This document shows positions 21,495 through 32,496 of a stretch of DNA of 64,000 bases, in pieces. The stretch spans positions 43,911,124-43,975,123 of the forward strand of contig OY757016.1 in assembly GCA_963580285.1 (NCBI GenBank), in the 5' to 3' direction. Source of the DNA: Lucinisca nassula. Taxonomy: Eukaryota; Mollusca; Bivalvia; Lucinida; Lucinidae. Under the pieces are notes generated by a model, which saw nothing but the letters and a program-made list of their open reading frames with translations, was not told the DNA's origin and ran no database searches. Position 1 is the stretch's first letter; every line of letters starts with the position of its first letter. Position numbers and translations under genes: made by a program.

Positions 21495-22790
21495 TTAAGC
21501 TCACCTGAGAACAAAGTGCTCAAAGTGAGCTATTGTGATCACCCGGCGTCCGGCGCCAACAATTTTCTTACATGACATCTCCTCCTAAACTGTTGAATGG
21601 ATTTCAAAATAATTTCACAGAAATGTTCCTTGGGTGACCCTCTACCAAAATTGGTAAAATGATTCCGCTCCATTGAACAAAATGGCCACCAGAGCTAAAA
21701 AAAAGAAAAACCTTTGAACAACATCTCCTCCTAGCCCACTGGCCTGATTTCTAAATAATTTCCCAGAAATGTTCCTTGTGTGACTCTACCAAAATTGAGT
21801 ATTATTATCTTCTTCTCAACTTAAACTGCTGGGTCGATTGGAACCAAATTACATGTGGAGCCTCTATGGGAAGGGGGAACAGAAGTATGTTTGTAAGGAC
21901 TGGGTCACAAGACCAATATGGCCGCCATGGCCCGATATGTAAAAAATATTTAAAAGTCTTCTTCTCGGGGACCAAATGGCCGATGACCTTGAAAATTGGT
22001 ATGTAGCATCAGGGATGTCGCAGATAATTTCTTTTATTTGACTAACTCCCTATCGGTGAACTGTCCTGTTTGCACGGTTATTAGCAATCGGCTGGGATAT
22101 GTTGTTTTAACCCTGTCTGTTTCTTTGTATGTCATGTATGTGGACAACCTTTTAACGTTGGTCATAACTTTTTAACCATTTGAGATAGCGCCTTCATATT
22201 TGACATGATTGTGCTTTCCAAACACGCAAAAAAAATTGACCTTGACCCATCCTACTTTAAAGAAAAACGTGGATTAGGGCTTCACGTCCATTCAAAAAAA
22301 TTGCCTTTTGCCTACTTAAAAGAAAAAACAGCAGGTCATAACTTTTGAATCTTTCATATCTTGCATGTAGTTTCCTTGTGACATTGAAGGGCTTCACAGC
22401 CATACAGAAAATTTGACCTATGATTGTGACCCTGACCTACTTAAAAGAAAAAATACCATTGATCAAAACTTTTGAACTGTTTGAGACAGCATTTTTATTT
22501 TGCATACAGGTTCCTTGTAGTAAGGGCCTCACGTCCATACAAAAAAGTGTGACCTTGACCTATTTTAAAGATGAAATCATTATTGGTAATAGCTTGAGAA
22601 CCGTTTCAGTTCGAATCTTTATATTGAACATGTAGGTTCCTTCAACTTCCTTGTGACATTGTCTTAACTCAAACAAAAAATCTTGACCTGTGACCTTGAT
22701 CTTGACCTGTGAGTCCATATTCGAAGAAAAAGTGACCATGTCCAGGGACATATTCCTGTTGAACTAACACATCTTGTTTCTAAACTTGCG
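21495..22790 (+). mobile_element. AGCTCACCTGAG hairpin-start element with tandem units
   Basis: It begins AGCTCACCTGAGAACAAAGT with an inverted GTGCTCAAAGTGAGCT, a terminal hairpin. From about 22,130 it carries degenerate units of about 115 bp with CATAACTTTTGAA, TTGACCTTGACC and CACGTCCAT. No coding frame is conserved. Similar starts are, from memory, common in molluscs. Confidence 0.5.
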
Positions 22791-22796
22791 AATTTT

Positions 22797-23975
22797 TATA
22801 CCCTGCCACACGATAGTGGCGGGGTATTATGTTATACCCTCCGGTGTCCGTCCGTATGTCTCTCCGTCCGTCCGCACTTCGTTTCCGATCGATAACTTGA
22901 GTATTTTTTCACGGATTTTGTTCAAATTTTGCATACATATTGGTAATGGTATCGGGGGATGAGTGGTTTGGGATTGTTAATGGGCAAAATCCGTTAATTT
23001 TTAGCAGAGTTATTGCCCTTTTCAGTATCTGAAAAATGGTTTTTGGCCTCTAATTCCCTTACTATATGGAATATCTGGATGAAACTTCACAGATATATAG
23101 AGGATTAAACGGTGCATATTGTGGCCAAGGACTGCTACTCTGGCTGTTCCAGTTCTTGAGTTATCTGCCCTTGACGTATTTAAAAAATGCATTTTAGACT
23201 GTAGTTCGTTTATCATTTACAATATCTTGCTGAAACTTCATAGATATGTAGTAGATGAATTGTTATATACCGTGACAAAGGAACATGACTCTGGCTTTCC
23301 CAGCGATTGAGTTATCTGCCTTTGAAATATCTGAAAAATGGTTTTTGGCCTCTAGTTCCCTTACTATATGGAATATAGTAAAACTAAGACTAATTCTGCT
23401 TTAAAAAGCTTATTTAGTAGCTTGTAGTCATTCTTTCTATGTGTTTTCTGCATTCCATGTCATGTGGTCAGAGACCACCTTTGGGACTGTTAAAAATGGT
23501 CTTTAAGACCACTTTTGAACAATCCCAAAGACATAACATAACATAACTTTACTGGAGATAAACTCAGGCTTATCCTGCTGTTCATGACAACCGCCACCTT
23601 TGCAAAACAATGAAGATCCAGATCAGGCTTCTGAACAAGCCATCTGATCAGGATCTACACTGTCATACACTTCATGATCAGTCTTCACGAAAGAATATAG
23701 TCAGACAGGCAGTACATCGAAAAACATGAAATTCTTACATGTACCACGTAAAGATACATGTTCCACAGCCATTTAAGGTAAATACTTGAGTTGCCTTCCC
23801 ATTGAATGTCTGAAAAATGGATTTTTACATATGCTTCCTACATCTTCTAACAACTTCATCCACTCACATTAAGACATTACACTTGCGGATCATATCTCTG
23901 CTATCCCCTTTCTAGTTATTTAGCCTTGGTATATTTTCAAATAAGTTACATTGCTTAGCAGTGGCGGGGTATTAT
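22797..23975 (+). mobile_element. ATACCCTGCCAC hairpin-start element
   Basis: The start is ATACCCTGCCACACGATAGT then GGCGGGGTAT, a hairpin, followed by GTCCGTCCGTATGTCTCTCC. A GTGGCGGGGTATTATG end lies at 23,961-23,976. The interior repeats TTTTGGCCTCTAATTCCCTT with TATATGGAATAT at about 23,040 and 23,345. Treating this as one element is an inference. Confidence 0.45.
23599..23665. repeat. hairpin of TTAA-1 type
   Basis: AAAACAATGAAGATCCAGAT and the inverted CTGATCAGGATCTACACTGT form a degraded hairpin. A TTATCCTGCTG end lies upstream at about 23,571. Confidence 0.55.
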
Positions 23976-24273
23976 GCAGTGTCTGCGGTGCTTTTATTTC
24001 TTTCTGTTTTGAAAAATAGCCAATCCTGATCAGTCTGGAAACATTCAAATTTAATTGACTTGGGATTTGTCCGATTTGTTGCAAATGACCTCTGTTGCAT
24101 GTAAGACTCCTGCACAACTAACACAGAAGATCGACCACTGTCTTTGTCTCATTCAGTCATCAACAATTTGGATCACATGTAATCATTTATTACTAGGGTT
24201 GCAACGATAAAAAGATACAGTTACTTCATGATCTCTCTGATACATATTGCAATATTTGTTTTTAATATGGCTA

Positions 24274-24575
24274 CCGTATTCGCCCTAATTACCGCACCGT
24301 GCGCTTAGTTTTTTCAAAATCGTCTACCTAATTAGCGAACACTTGATACGACAACAACAGCTTCCAAGATGATGCATACTGATATTTAATGGGACGGAAA
24401 AAGATACTTAAGCATTGCCTTCACTGTTGGAAGAAATAATGGTAAGTTTTTTATAGATTTACAATGAGACCTTCAAGGGGAGATTACTGTAAAGTGTGCG
24501 CTTATGCATTTCCTTTTCAAAAATAGCTTTGGTGTGCGCTTATAGGAGCATGTGCGGTAATTAGGGCGAATACGG
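24274..24575. mobile_element. TA-1 MITE, second copy
   Basis: The ends are inverted copies of CCGTATTCGCCCTAATTACC, flanked by TA at 24,272-24,273 and 24,576-24,577. Length and interior match 2,908-3,218. Confidence 0.8.
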
Positions 24576-24897
24576 TATATATGTCCTCACAGATCCAATG
24601 ACCACTAATTAGTGACTGCATTGCCATCTTGGCCCTCTTGTTATACTTTTTTATTTCTAGTTGTGTCTACTGTTGTATGATGTTTTCAGCCTCTGTATTG
24701 AGCCCATATATTTTTAGGACCAGCTACGCTCATTTGTAGAAGGGGGTGCGACGTCTCTGAAAGCTGTCTAATGTCTATTCAAGGAGCTCTTCACCAAAGA
24801 GGAGACCACTGGCAGGACACAAACCAGTTTTACAGGACCAGGAAAACTTGAAGAAATATACAGTAAACATAGTCAATCACTTAATGGTGTATGGCAT

Positions 24898-25086
24898 TTG
24901 GGGACTCTGACCTAGTGGATAAGAGAGCTGACTCTTAATCATTAGGTCTCTCACTGATGGTTTGAATCTGGCTCGGGTTACATATGAGATGCCAAGTTCT
25001 GCATTGAACTGTACATCATGTGGTTTTCTCTGGGTTCTCCGGTTTTTGCCCCCACCTCTGATTATTGATAGACTAGATATATTTAG
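24898..25086 (+). mobile_element. tRNA-headed SINE fragment, another family
   Basis: CTAGTGGATAAGAGAGCTGA and GGTTTGAATCTGG resemble tRNA A and B boxes. GGTTTTCTCTGGGTTCTCCG follows. Fold and acceptor pairing look too poor for a real tRNA, so SINE ancestry is more likely. Confidence 0.5.
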
Positions 25087-25099
25087 TTTGAATTTTGGC

Positions 25100-25162
25100 G
25101 AGTGTTTGAGTTTTATGTCTCACCAACAGCTAAGGTCATACGGAGACGGAACCTTGGTTTAA
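25100..25162 (-). mobile_element. SINE-C, first part of a split copy
   Basis: Plus-strand text CTCACCAACAGCTAAGGTCA to CCTTGGTTTAA matches 42,434-42,598. It is split at TTAA by the next element and resumes at 25,706. Confidence 0.75.
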
Positions 25163-25705
25163 AGGTGCATTATTGAGCTACCGGGTCTCAATTTTTTTTT
25201 TTCTGGTTTTTATCTTCAATGCATACTCCTTTGTCATGTGTACACTTTTGGAGCCAAATACAGCTTCAGAACTTTGTGAAAATGGTCGTTTTCATTCGTG
25301 TTTACCCTTTGCTCTGAACATGTGTTCGGAATTTCTGTTCTAAAAATAAATCTGTCACTTTACACATACATAGCGACAGTATGGTCTCTGAGTGTCGTTA
25401 CTTATGGCATGGTATTCCGCGTCATATTTTTTTCCAATTCAGGCATGGCCTAAGAAAACAAGGCCAAAAGTGAACGTCGCATAGCGTCATATGTGGGGAT
25501 TCTATTTTTGTCACGAACTAAAAATAGATCTAACTAGTGTTCGAAACCTAGTTAGGGAATCCCTCTCAAACTCATTTACCTGTCTTCATAATTGTTCACA
25601 CTTTTGCATAAAATGCATTCATTTGTATTGTTTTGAAGAAAAATACCGGCTATATATATTTTATTTTTGGAAGCATTTTTTTTCAGATAGCTCAATAGTG
25701 CACCA
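25163..25705. mobile_element. TTAA-flanked non-coding transposon inside SINE-C
   Basis: The ends are AGGTGCATTATTGAGCTA and the inverse of TGGTGCACTATTGAGCTA. TTAA lies exactly outside both (25,159-25,162 and 25,706-25,709). It is 543 bp with no credible transposase frame. The TTAA duplication fits piggyBac- or Kolobok-like movement. The SINE on both sides gives independent proof of the borders. Confidence 0.85.
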
Positions 25706-25800
25706 TTAAAGACTCATCCGGAAGACTGGAGAGGCCTGGGATTGATACTGCGATCCCTGGTTTACAAGGTGAGTAGCATAACCACTACATTAGGGATGCT
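25706..25800 (-). mobile_element. SINE-C, tRNA-like end of the split copy
   Basis: It contains GACTCATCCGGAAG, GATCCCTGGTTTACAAGG and TAACCACTACATTAGGGATG. On the minus strand this reads as a tRNA-like head, with TAGTGGTTATGC as the A-box region. Confidence 0.75.
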
Positions 25801-25801
25801 T

Positions 25802-25931
25802 CTGTTGAATTGAGGTTTTATGTTCCTGTCAACACTCTTTAGGTCATTTTGGAGGCATTGGTTTCAATTTTATGGGACTTTTATCCGACATTGAGATGAA
25901 CCTTGTTGCCGAATGGAACCAATAGGATTCA
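25802..25931 (-). mobile_element. SINE-A, 5'-truncated
   Basis: Only the 3' half in reverse is present, with a short internal deletion after GACATTGAGATGAA. Confidence 0.65.
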
Positions 25932-26117
25932 CAACAAGGTTTAACTGTGACAACTAAATAGTGTAATGGACTGTTATGGACATGTGCATCATCCTGCAGT
26001 TCATTCACCAATGAAATCTGGTACTTACATGCATTTGTTAAGGGCAGGCACATTCAGATTGAACATCTTTACATGTTTGCACGAAAGGAAATGGGCATCG
26101 TCAGTCGACCATCAGTC

Positions 26118-26480
26118 AGCCTTGGTAGCTCAGTCGGATGCACGTCTAACTGATGATCAGGAGGACGCGGGTTTGATATCTGCCGGGGTCTGCAACTCAG
26201 TCAGATGCGTGTCTAACTGATGATCAGGAGGACGCGGGTTCAATATCTGCCGGGGTCTGCAAAATTATTTTGTGATGATTGATCATGAAATCTTTTATTC
26301 GGTCATTCTCTCCCTTCCACGGATTCAAGAAGGGCAGTTGTCAATTTCCAGATAAGGAATAATAATATTATCATTTCATGGAGATTGATCATAAAATCTT
26401 TACTCTATGACCATTCTCTCCCTTATGCTGAATCAAGAAGGGCAGTTGTCAGTTTCTGGCGAAAGAATGTGCACTGTTTC
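26118..26480 (+). mobile_element. SINE-B with two tRNA-like heads and two body copies
   Basis: A tRNA-like head (GGTAGCTCAGTCGGATGCAC, then CGCGGGTTTGATA) is followed directly by a second, shortened head (CTCAGTCAGATGCGTGTC, then CGCGGGTTCAATA). Two successive copies of the ATCATGAAATCTTTTATTCG to CAGTTGTCA body follow. Either one SINE went through tandem duplication, or two copies recombined. Confidence 0.75.
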
Positions 26481-26716
26481 TTATAAAAAATAAGAATAAT
26501 GTAAATATGTACATTCGTGGACATGTTAAACAAACCTGTCTTTTTTTTCTATGATTTTATAAAAACTCAAAATAATTGTTTCTATCATTCTTCGAATTTT
26601 TCCCTCATAGATTTCTCTCCTCATAGATTTCTCATGATTTCTCTGAATTGTCTCTTGTACTTACTTTATCATTGCAGCATTATATACATGTACTTTAAGA
26701 ATATTAATGCTTTCAG

Positions 26717-26810
26717 CCTGTGCCATGAAAATAAAGAGAAATACCTGAGAAACGTCAAGCGAGAAAAAGATAATGAAGGCGTTCCACAAGATCGTTGGAT
26801 ACTGCAAGAG
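26717..26810 (+). CDS. probable internal exon, unknown protein
   Basis: A 94-base open stretch is bounded by a good splice acceptor (TTAATGCTTTCAG) and a strong donor (GAG then GTAGGT). In the only fully open frame it encodes LCHENKEKYLRNVKREKD then NEGVPQDRWILQE, a charged and apparently helical segment. One base at its start completes a codon from an earlier exon, and it ends in phase 0. The surrounding DNA is not a known repeat. I do not recognise the protein. The phase fits the PDZ-type exon at 39,326, but nothing shows that they belong together. Confidence 0.45.
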
Positions 26811-27052
26811 GTAGGTATGAAGTTACTACATGGTTAAGTTTCTTAAATAATGAAATACAACCTGTGAGCATCATACAATTCATAGGGATGAGCTGCTATA
26901 GAAGTGTTGTGGCAAGCAGATTTTGTTTCATTATTACAGACACTTATCATGTCTAAAAGCAATCAAATATGATATGTTTTCTAATACATAAAAATTGCAT
27001 ATGTAACACGCCGATTGATTGAATAGCCTCGATAAGTAGTGACAGCACATTC
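26811..27052. other. possible intron sequence
   Basis: AT-rich DNA with no repeat or gene that I can name, up to the next SINE. Confidence 0.3.
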
Positions 27053-27191
27053 TGTTTTGTTTTTGTTTGTTTGATTTGAGGTTTAGCGTCCCATCAACAC
27101 TGTAAAGGTCATTTTGAAGAAGTTGCTTCCAATTTTGTGGGACTTTTACAGGACATTGAGATGAAATGACATCTCAAGCCCTGTTGCCTAA
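27053..27191 (-). mobile_element. SINE-A, 5'-truncated
   Basis: The 3' half is in reverse and ends at CTGTTGCCTA. It abuts a sense copy, so the two 5' sides meet. Confidence 0.75.
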
Positions 27192-27484
27192 TTTGCCCCC
27201 GCCCATCGGGCTTGAAGAAATAGATGGGCTGCATGATGCTTCCACTCAGAGCTGAAACCGACCCCAGCCAGTACTGGTAAACCGCTTAGAGGATCTAAGC
27301 CTGCCCAGGCAAAGCGGTGCGAGTCGGACCGTCCATGCTTATAAACCCTTTTGGTTTCATTGGACGACAGGGCTTGAGATGTCATTTCATCTCAGTGTCG
27401 GGTAAGTCCCACAAATTCGAAGCACCATCTCCAAAATGACCTATTTAGTGTTGACGGGGATGCTAAACCTCAAATCAAACAAAC
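27192..27484 (+). mobile_element. SINE-A, full-length
   Basis: It runs from GCCCCCGCCCATCGGGCTTG to CAAATCAAACAAACAG. From 27,361 onwards it lies in the first unit of a tandem duplication. Confidence 0.8.
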
Positions 27485-27961
27485 AGAAAGAACATAACAT
27501 CTATTCAGTGGTGATGGGGACGTTTAACCGCGAATCAAACAAACAAACCTGCTGCCTAATGAAACCAATAGGGTTTATAAGCATGGACTGTCCGACTCTC
27601 ACCCCTTTGCCTTGGCAGGCTTAGATACTCTAGCAGGCTTAGATACTCTAAGCGGTTTATTGGACGACAGGGCTTGAGATGTCATTTCATCTCAGTGTCG
27701 GGTAAGTCCCACAAATTCGAAGCACCATCTCCAAAATGACCTTTATAGTGTTGACGGGGATGCTAAACCTCAAATCAAACAAACAAAACAGAACATAACA
27801 TCTATTCAGTGGTGATGGGGACGTTTAACCGCGAATCAAACAAACAAACCTGCTGCCTAATGAAACCAATAGGGTTTATAAGCATGGACTGTCCGACTCT
27901 CACCCCTTTGCCTTGGCAGGCTTAGATACTCTAGCAGGCTTAGATACTCTAAGCGGTTTAC
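27361..27961. repeat. 300-bp tandem duplication of SINE-derived sequence
   Basis: 27,361-27,660 and 27,661-27,961 are almost identical, both starting TGGACGACAGGGCTTGAGAT. Each unit holds a SINE-A sense 3' half, a small SINE tail fragment and a reverse SINE-A 5' half. CTAGCAGGCTTAGATACT is itself repeated inside each unit. The high identity suggests a recent event or an assembly duplicate. Confidence 0.85.
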
Positions 27962-28050
27962 CAGTACTCCTGTGGGGTCGGTTTCAGCTCTGCATAGAAG
28001 CATCATGCAGCCCATCTATTTCTTCAAGCTCCGACGGACGGGGCATACAG
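27849..28050 (-). mobile_element. SINE-A, 5' half
   Basis: In reverse, from CTGCCTAATGAAACCAATAG to TTTCTTCAAGCTCCGACGG. Its first 110 bases also belong to the second unit of the tandem duplication. Confidence 0.7.
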
Positions 28051-28690
28051 CAGATTCTGTGAACTTATACTGTGTCCAAAACGTTCTGTTATCATGCAAA
28101 GTTGCTTTTCATTTACATCACGAAAAAATTTGGGTGTATGGCCCAACCGGATGCTAAAATTTATATCTGAGGGTGTCTGGGGTCAAAAATGTCTCAAAAT
28201 TGATGCTGATAAAACATGCTGCAAACAGTGAAAATGGCCAGTGCCAAACCCCTTAATTGTTGCCTTGACAGCTGTAAGAAGATTGAGATTTGGTCAAAAA
28301 TTCATGTGAAATCACACTTTTTGCCAACTTTGAGATGTCCCCTCATTACCATGACAACGATCAAGTCATGAAAGGTTGCATTTGAAAGGCTACTGCCTAT
28401 TGAACATTCATACCGAGTTTGGTGTAAAACAGACCATCCATTATGAAACTGGCTATTTGATGTTGCTGTCAGGTGCAACACTGTGAAAATCAGCGAAATT
28501 CACAAAATCCCTGAGTGGTAAAGGGTTGACCAAGGATAGCTGGCATTGGCCTGTCCTGCAGCATAGGTAATTGTTGTATTTAGCCCACTGAAAGTTGCAG
28601 TTTAAGTAATGCTGGCACGGAAAATAGTGTTATCACATGTTTGTAGCAGACATTTAAATACTTCAGCATTGCAAAAGAGTCATCATATTC
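28051..28690. other. unassigned stretch
   Basis: No repeat family or exon is recognised. It may be single-copy DNA. Confidence 0.35.
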
Positions 28691-28694
28691 TCAA

Positions 28695-29065
28695 GCCAAG
28701 TCCTTGCAGTCCTCCTAGCAAAACCTATAATAACCTATAATTTTGTGCCAAACCTATAAAACCTTTATTTTGTTCATAAAACCTGTAAAAAGCCTGTATT
28801 TTCATGAAAAAACCCTATATTTTTCAAATTTGGAACCTTCTTGCGACTCAACCCTAACTTTTCTTTAAAATGCACTAGTTACTATTTTTTACTTTTTAGT
28901 CCCATAAAATGTGATGAAAACTGTCAAGAAATTGTAATTTTTTTCCTCGCTTGCTTCGGCCCTTTTTTTAACCTGTATTTTTATTGAAAAATCTGTAAAT
29001 AACCTATATTTTGAGTAAGAAGAACCTATATAAAAACCTATATTTTCAAAGTGGGCCACTAGGAG
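28695..29065. repeat. region with CCTATA-rich ends
   Basis: AACCTATAA-type words cluster at both ends in the same orientation, near 28,720-28,830 and 28,985-29,045. They are framed by TCCTCCTAG on the left and CTAGGAGG on the right. This suggests a small mobile element with subterminal direct repeats. It parallels the CCTACTTTTT clusters at 34.8 and 37.3 kb. Confidence 0.4.
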
Positions 29066-29520
29066 GCCTGTCCTTGTGAAAATCTTCACAGCTTTGGTAG
29101 TAAACATTATCAGCCTTTCTTTCCATCTGGATGCTAGATTGTGAAAAACTTTTCAACATGCACTACCACCTTGTATGGACTGGTCCATATTCATGGGTGA
29201 TTGTGACTGCTGATAAGCATGTGAATGATTCTAAACATGGAAAATTTTAAGACTTGTTATAACTGCAATATATATGTACTTATCCATGGTGTCTATCATT
29301 TTTCAGGCCAAATCTTCAGTCGCTATATGAGGAATAACACAGACGACGTGAGATAGAAATTCTGGGTTGAAAGAATAGTGTACAAACTGAACGATAAGAT
29401 TCGTGGAATTAGGAATGGAAAATACAAATCAAAAATGTAAATCATTACCATAACACAACCGTGAGGCATAGTGCATTTTTTCTTATATCAAAAACGGACA
29501 TTTATCTGATAAAATTTGTG
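29066..29520. other. unassigned stretch
   Basis: A possible splice acceptor (TTTTTCAG at about 29,299-29,306) is followed by short open reads in two frames. I could not choose an exon here. Confidence 0.3.
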
Positions 29521-29524
29521 ATCC

Positions 29525-29700
29525 TTTTCTTATTTATACTCCAAACATAGGTTTTGGGTGCTCGTTAGAACTGCCTCATTGAGGTGGTGTTTAGGATTAC
29601 CCACAACCTATTTCTTGGAGCAGAAATAACGAAAATAATGTATACCCCTGTAAACCACAGTTTTCTCTTTCAAAAGTGGGGTTTAAGGGGCTGTCCATTT
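29525..29700. mobile_element. HP-4 hairpin MITE
   Basis: The hairpin GGGTGCTCGTTAGAACTGCC and a degraded inverse at about 29,548-29,605 are followed by CCCCTGTAAACC and AAAAGTGGGGTTTAAGGGG. Confidence 0.6.
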
Positions 29701-29848
29701 CACAGACTTGTTCAAACAGGGGATACCTTCATTCCAAATTATCATTCATGGGGGTAAATTTCCGTTTTTACTGTTGGAAACTTTGTTTTACAGCAACCGG
29801 TAAAATGGGCTTTAAGATGTTAGGGGGTGGGGATATTACATTTGTCAT

Positions 29849-30190
29849 GTACATACATACATACATACATACATACATGTTTGCATGCATGCACAAAAGC
29901 AAGCATACACACTCACACATATAGACCTGCATTTATGCACACATGGATACATGCATGCTTACCGGTATGTGCATCAAACATGCATGCATGCAAACACACC
30001 CACTCATGTATGCATGCATGCATTCATGCAGACCAGGGATACAGACTAAGCATTTTGCTCATGCATGTGTGTTTGCAAGCATTCTTGTTTGCAAACACAC
30101 ACACACTCCTGCATGTTTGCATATATACATGCACAGTTGCACACACAAACATGCAAACATGCACGTACACACTCATGCACTCATGCATTA
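29849..30190 (+). repeat. alternating purine-pyrimidine ATGCATGC/CACA region
   Basis: It starts with an ACAT microsatellite (29,849-29,880). Then come many ATGCATGC, CACACA and TTTGCATG words. Two overlapping frames of 145 and 120 residues, rich in His, Cys and Met, result from this composition and are not credible proteins. Confidence 0.75.
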
Positions 30191-30351
30191 CTTGTTCAAC
30201 TTATTCCCCTATAGGGGAGCTATGTTGCTGTCTGTTAACTCTTGCTCAGATATTGCCCTTTTGAAATTTTGTCATTTAGGGCCAAGCATATGGTTGGGGA
30301 GATAGTGTTGTACAAACACCATCTGGTTTGTTTTTTTAATTAAAAAAAAAA

Positions 30352-30640
30352 AAAGCCCCCCCAGTGGAAATCTTCCACTGACCGTTCCAAGGCGGCTCTT
30401 CTGTGGCGATTTATTTATGTTGTTGTTTGTTACTTACTGTGTGTATCACTTGTGTCTTTTGGTTTTGGATGGCCATTTTGTGGGAAAGTAACTGTCATTA
30501 GGGCATTCCTTTGTTTAGGTTTCCATTATGGTCTGGTCGCTTAATGTTTGTATGTCTTTCCCTTTGGTGTCTTTTATGGGTGGAGTAAGTTAATTGTATC
30601 AGTTCCTGATCTTTGTTTTACTTCTACTTTTCAAGTGCTG
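30352..30640 (+). repeat. dispersed repeat K, copy 2
   Basis: Collinear with 383-690. This copy has fewer insertions and includes GTGGGAAAGTAACTGTCATT and TGGGTGGAGTAAGTTAATTG. Confidence 0.6.
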
Positions 30641-30706
30641 CAAGCATAAGCTGTCAATGTACAGCAATGTTTTGCCATGACATTGGGCCTCGGACACTAT
30701 ATCGCT

Positions 30707-31008
30707 GGCCCCCGCCCATCGGGGCTTGAAGAAATGGATGGGCTGCATGATGCTTCCACGCAGAGCTGAAACCTACCCACACATGAGTACTGGTAAACCG
30801 CTTAGAGGATCTAAGCCTGCCCAGGTAAAGCGATGCGAGTCGGCCCATCCATGCGTATAAACCCTATTTGTTTCATTTGGTGGCAGGGCTTGAGATTTCA
30901 TTTCATCTCGATGTCGGTTGAAAGTCCCACAGAATTGGAAGCAACGCCTCCAAAATGACCATTACAGTGTTGATGAGGACATTAAACCTCAAATCAAGCA
31001 AACAAACA
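30707..31008 (+). mobile_element. SINE-A, full-length
   Basis: It runs from GGCCCCCGCCCATCGGGGCT to CTCAAATCAAGCAAACAAAC, with all blocks in order. Confidence 0.85.
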
Positions 31009-31177
31009 CTATGTAGCAGAATAAACTTCACAATTATTTTGATGTTATCCAAACAGACCTCGCCTGACCTACGTAGGCACATTAGAATTTTTATTCTAAT
31101 GCACTTGCCAAAGTAATTTTATGTCTGATTGGATGAGTTAAAATTTTTCAACAGTATATTCTATTACATACCATATT

Positions 31178-31320
31178 GACCCTAAGTATTGGGACAGATA
31201 GGCCTAAGCATAATGTGTAGAACCTAACCAGTGACAGTCTGATCAAGGTTCCCAATGTTTGCCATTCCATCTGCACGTCTTGCTTGATTGCGAAACAGAT
31301 TTGTTAAAACGTTCGGAGAA
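31178..31320. mobile_element. MITE-H, degraded hairpin
   Basis: CCTAAGTATTGGGACAGATA, a decayed hairpin, then GATTGCGAAACAGATTTGTT. It is related to 47,428-47,590 and 49,478-49,630. Confidence 0.55.
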
Positions 31321-32480
31321 TTACAGCATGTCCTTAAGGTCTCTAAATTCTTTGTCATTGTGAAGTATTGTCAGAAACCCAAGTCATCATGTAACATAGC
31401 TATTTATTGGCAAACATTTAGTTTTTACGCAGCTCATGGTTACAGCAGTGCACTTCCAGTACATTCATTTCTATTTTTTGCAAAACAGTATATATTTTTA
31501 ACAACAACCAAATTTGATTAGTGCTTAAGTCACTGTAAAAATAAAAAATTCCAACGGTAAAACTGCTGATAAAAGTTTCCTCCCCAAATGACAATTTTGA
31601 ATACAGTTATCATCTAATTAACCTAATGATATTTTAGGATTTGTATTTTCCATTCCAGATTTCCACATTCAAACAAAAAAAAAAAAAAATAAATAATTCA
31701 ATTCGGAAAGTTTGTCATGTTTATCTTGTCATTGTGATTTCTCTTACTGAACCACAATAGTTCACAATTTTTTTGAGCTGCTATATTATGATCACACTGT
31801 CTATTAACCAAGTTCATAACATTTGTTCCTAGTATACACATGACCAGATTGAATCATTCATTCAACAATATTTCAATTATATTGAGACATCTCACAGAGA
31901 GGAAGAAAAAAAGGAAGATTGAAAGAGAAGAAAAGAAAAATGAAAACGAGACCCACACCTGCTTCAAACATAACTTACCAGGTGAAGCAAAGGCTATAGG
32001 ATGCCTTGGTGCTGAAACACCATCACATCATCATAGTCTTATGGGAGAACTTATGGTCATGGAAGACAAAGGTGGAAATGTTAATCTCTACGGAGGCCTA
32101 TATATATAGTTTACATAATATATACATCATCTGTATATTGGAACAGTATATATCAAGTATATCCGCAGCATATGAAGTGTATCAGTGGGTATACATCAGT
32201 ATTGTCTTTGCATTTGTCCATTCGATCTGCTGTTTGTCCTTCCGTTAATCAACTTTTACATCAAATTTTGCATTAACCCTTTCCAGTAGAGGCATTTGCA
32301 CTGGCTGGGCGTATATGAGCCCAACTGGACATTTTAGTTTTCCTAGAATTTGAACTGGGAAAAGCACAGAAAAACCTGCACGTCTAAATATACTGGAAGG
32401 ACTTACCTGTTGGGTTTTGTTTTGAGCTTCTGGTGAGATGGGAATCTGAGATGTGATTCTGGATTCAGAGTGGGGTCATT
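31321..32480 (+). other. unassigned stretch with one lysine-rich frame
   Basis: The frame at 31,840-32,109 (89 residues) has a basic start (ERKKKRKIEREEKK) and a more ordinary end (GELMVMEDKGGNVNLYGG). A possible acceptor (TCTCACAG) lies at about 31,894. It could be a terminal exon, but no family was recognised. The rest is AT-rich with nothing to name. Confidence 0.3.
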
Positions 32481-32496
32481 CTGGAACACAAGTGGG

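Noticed and set aside
24898..24985. Possible tRNA gene with CTAGTGGATAAGAGAGCTGA
   Set aside because: The acceptor stem does not pair convincingly and the region runs on into SINE-like sequence.
29299..29350. Possible terminal exon after TTTTTCAG
   Set aside because: Two short open reads in different frames and no recognisable peptide. It could not be decided.
29827..30305. Overlapping frames of 145 and 120 residues rich in His, Cys and Met
   Set aside because: They translate ATGCATGC and CACACA low-complexity DNA in two frames at once. No stable domain and no splice context.
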